Source: an uncultured Lachnospiraceae bacterium
Lineage (GTDB): Bacteria; Bacillota; Clostridia; Lachnospirales; Lachnospiraceae
Assembly: GCA_947367855.1 (NCBI GenBank)
Contig: CANBFE010000001.1
Span: 248,001-312,000, forward strand
Length of the DNA stretch: 64,000 bases
Direction: 5' to 3'
In this document: positions 62,566-64,000 of the stretch, one piece after another
How positions within the stretch are numbered: the stretch's first letter is position 1
How the letters are laid out: the number at the start of each line of letters is the position of its first letter
Translations under genes and position numbers: made by a program
The notes under the pieces: generated by a model
Told to the model about the DNA's origin: nothing
What the model saw: only the letters and a program-made list of their open reading frames with translations
The model's database searches: none

Positions 62566-63405
62566 ATGAATGACGAGTTTTTGAAAAGCATTGTGGAGGT
62601 TTTGAAAAACGCCAGAAAGAATGCAAAAACAGCGGTAAATATTACCATGGTCTATGCTTATTTTGAGATTGGACGTATGATTGTTGAGGAAGAGCAGAAC
62701 GGGAAAAATCGCGCCGCCTATGGCAAACAAATTTTGCAGGAACTTTCCGTGTATTTGACCGCTCAATTTGGAAAGGGTTTTTCGGTAGGAAATTTGAAAA
62801 ACATCCGACAGTTTTACCGTATTTATGCTCACGACCAGATTGGCGAAACAGTGTTTAGCCAATTTGAGAATCAACCTGCCACAAAAACAGGAAGACATTT
62901 TGGGCTCAGTTGGTCGCACTATTTGAAGCTTATGCGCATTGATAATGTGGACGAACGGCACTTTTACGAAATTGAAGCGGTTAAAAACGATTGGAGCCTG
63001 TCGGAGTTGAAACGGCAGTTTAATAGTGCACTGTATGAACGACTGCTTCTCAGTACCGAAAAAGATAAAGTATACGACCTTGCTCTGAAGGGGCAAGTTG
63101 TCGAAAAGCCGTCGGACCTTGTTAAGGATCCATATATTCTGGAATTTTTGGGTATGCAGGAGCTGCCGGAATATTCAGAGAGCGAATTGGAAAATCGGAT
63201 TATTAATCATTTGCAACAATTTCTTCTGGAGCTTGGCAAGGGGTTTACCTTTGTGGGACGGCAGGTGCGCTTTACCTTTGACGAGGAGCATTTTCGGGTT
63301 GACTTGGTTTTTTACAACCGGCTTTCAAAATATGAACTGTATTTGCCGGATAAGAAAGAGCTCCAGGAGAAATTGAGAGAATGGATCGCCGAGGAATGCG
63401 GATAA
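62566..63405 (+). pseudogene. DUF1016 (YhcG-type) nuclease, active-site core missing
   Basis: The 279-residue product begins with the DUF1016 N-terminal domain (YFEIGRMIVEEEQNGKNRAAY and FSVGNLKNIRQFYRIY, read in parts) and reaches the PD-(D/E)XK domain at ELGKGFTFVGRQ and FRVDLVFYNRL. Family members then have about 65 residues containing the (D/E)xK motif and a QMQMYV-like helix before SKYELYLPDKKELQ. Here VDLVFYNRL joins directly to SKYELYLPDKKEL, so that segment appears deleted in frame. The first catalytic Asp remains but the ExK part is gone, and nuclease activity should be lost. GGAGGT precedes the ATG. It may be a decaying gene or a nuclease-dead binding protein. Confidence 0.72.
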
Positions 63406-63555
63406 AGCAAATGGCGAGATCAAAGCAGAGGAAGAGATTGCGGAAAAACCCGGTTCTGTGGTAGAATGTGGAAAAGGAAGGAATCGTTATCCGCTTCCGG
63501 AGAAACGGAAACGGAAATATCTTAAGCCGGACCATGCGGCGGAATGTGTGTCGAG

Positions 63556-64000
63556 ATGAAAATAATAAAGAGTATTTTCTTTGTGATAATGTCATTGATC
63601 CTGATTATGTGCCTGGGGGTTCTGGTGTGCGCCCTGAATCCCTCCCTGACAAAGATGCTTGCGGAGAAGGTGGAAAGCATGCCCCGGGCCGGAGCGGAAA
63701 ACGGGGAGGACGGAATACAGACGAATGTTCCGGATAACGGGGAGAGTGTGGAACAGGCAGGAACCCTGGGCGGGGAATCCGGAGGGGACGGTTCCGCATC
63801 CATCCCCGGCGTCAACAGCAGCTGGCTGGAGGGCGGGGATGGATATGAACTTCCCGGGGAACAGTCTGTGGAGACACCGGATCTGGTCAGCGGCAGGACG
63901 GGGTATGAACCTGTGCAGGAGGAGGCTGAGGAGATTCCGGAGGGGGAGGATGCCCTGTTGGAAGGCATTTCTCCGGGAAACACAGGCAGCGACCTTGATT
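63556..64000 (+). CDS. Membrane-anchored protein, N-terminal part (cut by window edge)
   Basis: An ATG at 63556 opens a frame that runs to the right edge. Residues 4-24 form one membrane helix or signal anchor (IIKSIFFVIMSLILIMCLGV), followed by a long extracytoplasmic, acidic, Gly/Glu-rich low-complexity part with NSSWLEGGDGYELPGE and SGRTGYEPVQ. The ribosome binding site is weak, so the start is uncertain. The layout resembles Lachnospiraceae surface proteins that carry a transglutaminase-like domain further on, but that part is outside the window. Confidence 0.6.
   Translation, partial: MKIIKSIFFVIMSLILIMCLGVLVCALNPSLTKMLAEKVESMPRAGAENGEDGIQTNVPDNGESVEQAGTLGGESGGDGSASIPGVNSSWLEGGDGYELPGEQSVETPDLVSGRTGYEPVQEEAEEIPEGEDALLEGISPGNTGSDLD

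Overview
The window reads as chromosomal DNA of an anaerobic gut Firmicute, most likely a member of the Lachnospiraceae. The evidence is strong AGGAGG-type ribosome binding sites, sigma-A type promoters, LytTR/GHKL and YesM/YesN signalling pairs, LplB/YtcP-type sugar importers, and a glycyl-radical microcompartment locus. No phage, IS transposase, tRNA, rRNA or CRISPR array was seen. Nearly all genes lie on the + strand; the one exception I support is a 51-residue gene on the - strand at 41.7-41.8 kb.

Layout. (1) 0-11 kb: the end of a GH27 alpha-galactosidase, a coiled-coil protein, a LytTR response regulator with an AgrC-like kinase, then four consecutive ABC half-exporters that look like two tandem copies of one heterodimer. 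(2) 11-28 kb: a carbohydrate locus with two GH31 glycosidases, a lipoprotein binding protein and two permeases, a YesM/YesN two-component pair, and a cassette of aldo/keto reductase, class II aldolase, PfkB kinase, FucI-like isomerase and a DUF4867-like cupin protein. (3) 28-32 kb: a CydDC-like ABC pair and a DUF454 protein behind a promoter that is followed at once by a terminator hairpin and paired palindromes. (4) 32-41 kb: a nucleoside phosphorylase and a glycyl radical diol dehydratase, unrelated small genes and a long inverted repeat, then a second nucleoside phosphorylase and the glycyl radical activase. (5) 42-44.6 kb: an AAA/PD-(D/E)XK protein and a VOC-Nudix fusion.

(6) 44.7-56.6 kb: a bacterial microcompartment (BMC) operon behind a near-consensus promoter. 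It holds a class II sugar-phosphate aldolase, a GlcG-like protein, CoA-acylating aldehyde dehydrogenase, alcohol dehydrogenase, four single-BMC shell proteins, PduL, an EutN-type vertex protein, a PduS-like protein, a PduT-like tandem-BMC protein and a DeoR regulator. It ends with a ParA-type ATPase overlapping a gene for a basic, low-complexity, repeat-containing protein. The expected chemistry is deoxysugar phosphate to lactaldehyde to 1,2-propanediol, which the glycyl radical enzyme dehydrates to propionaldehyde; this then goes to propionyl-CoA and propionyl phosphate or to propanol. The terminal ParA plus disordered partner resembles the McdA/McdB carboxysome-positioning pair and is the most interesting candidate system here.

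(7) 56.7-64 kb: a solute-binding lipoprotein gene broken by two in-frame stops, a citrate synthase, a polytopic GT-C-like membrane protein, a DUF1016 nuclease with an apparent in-frame loss of its active-site core, and the start of a membrane-anchored protein cut by the window edge.
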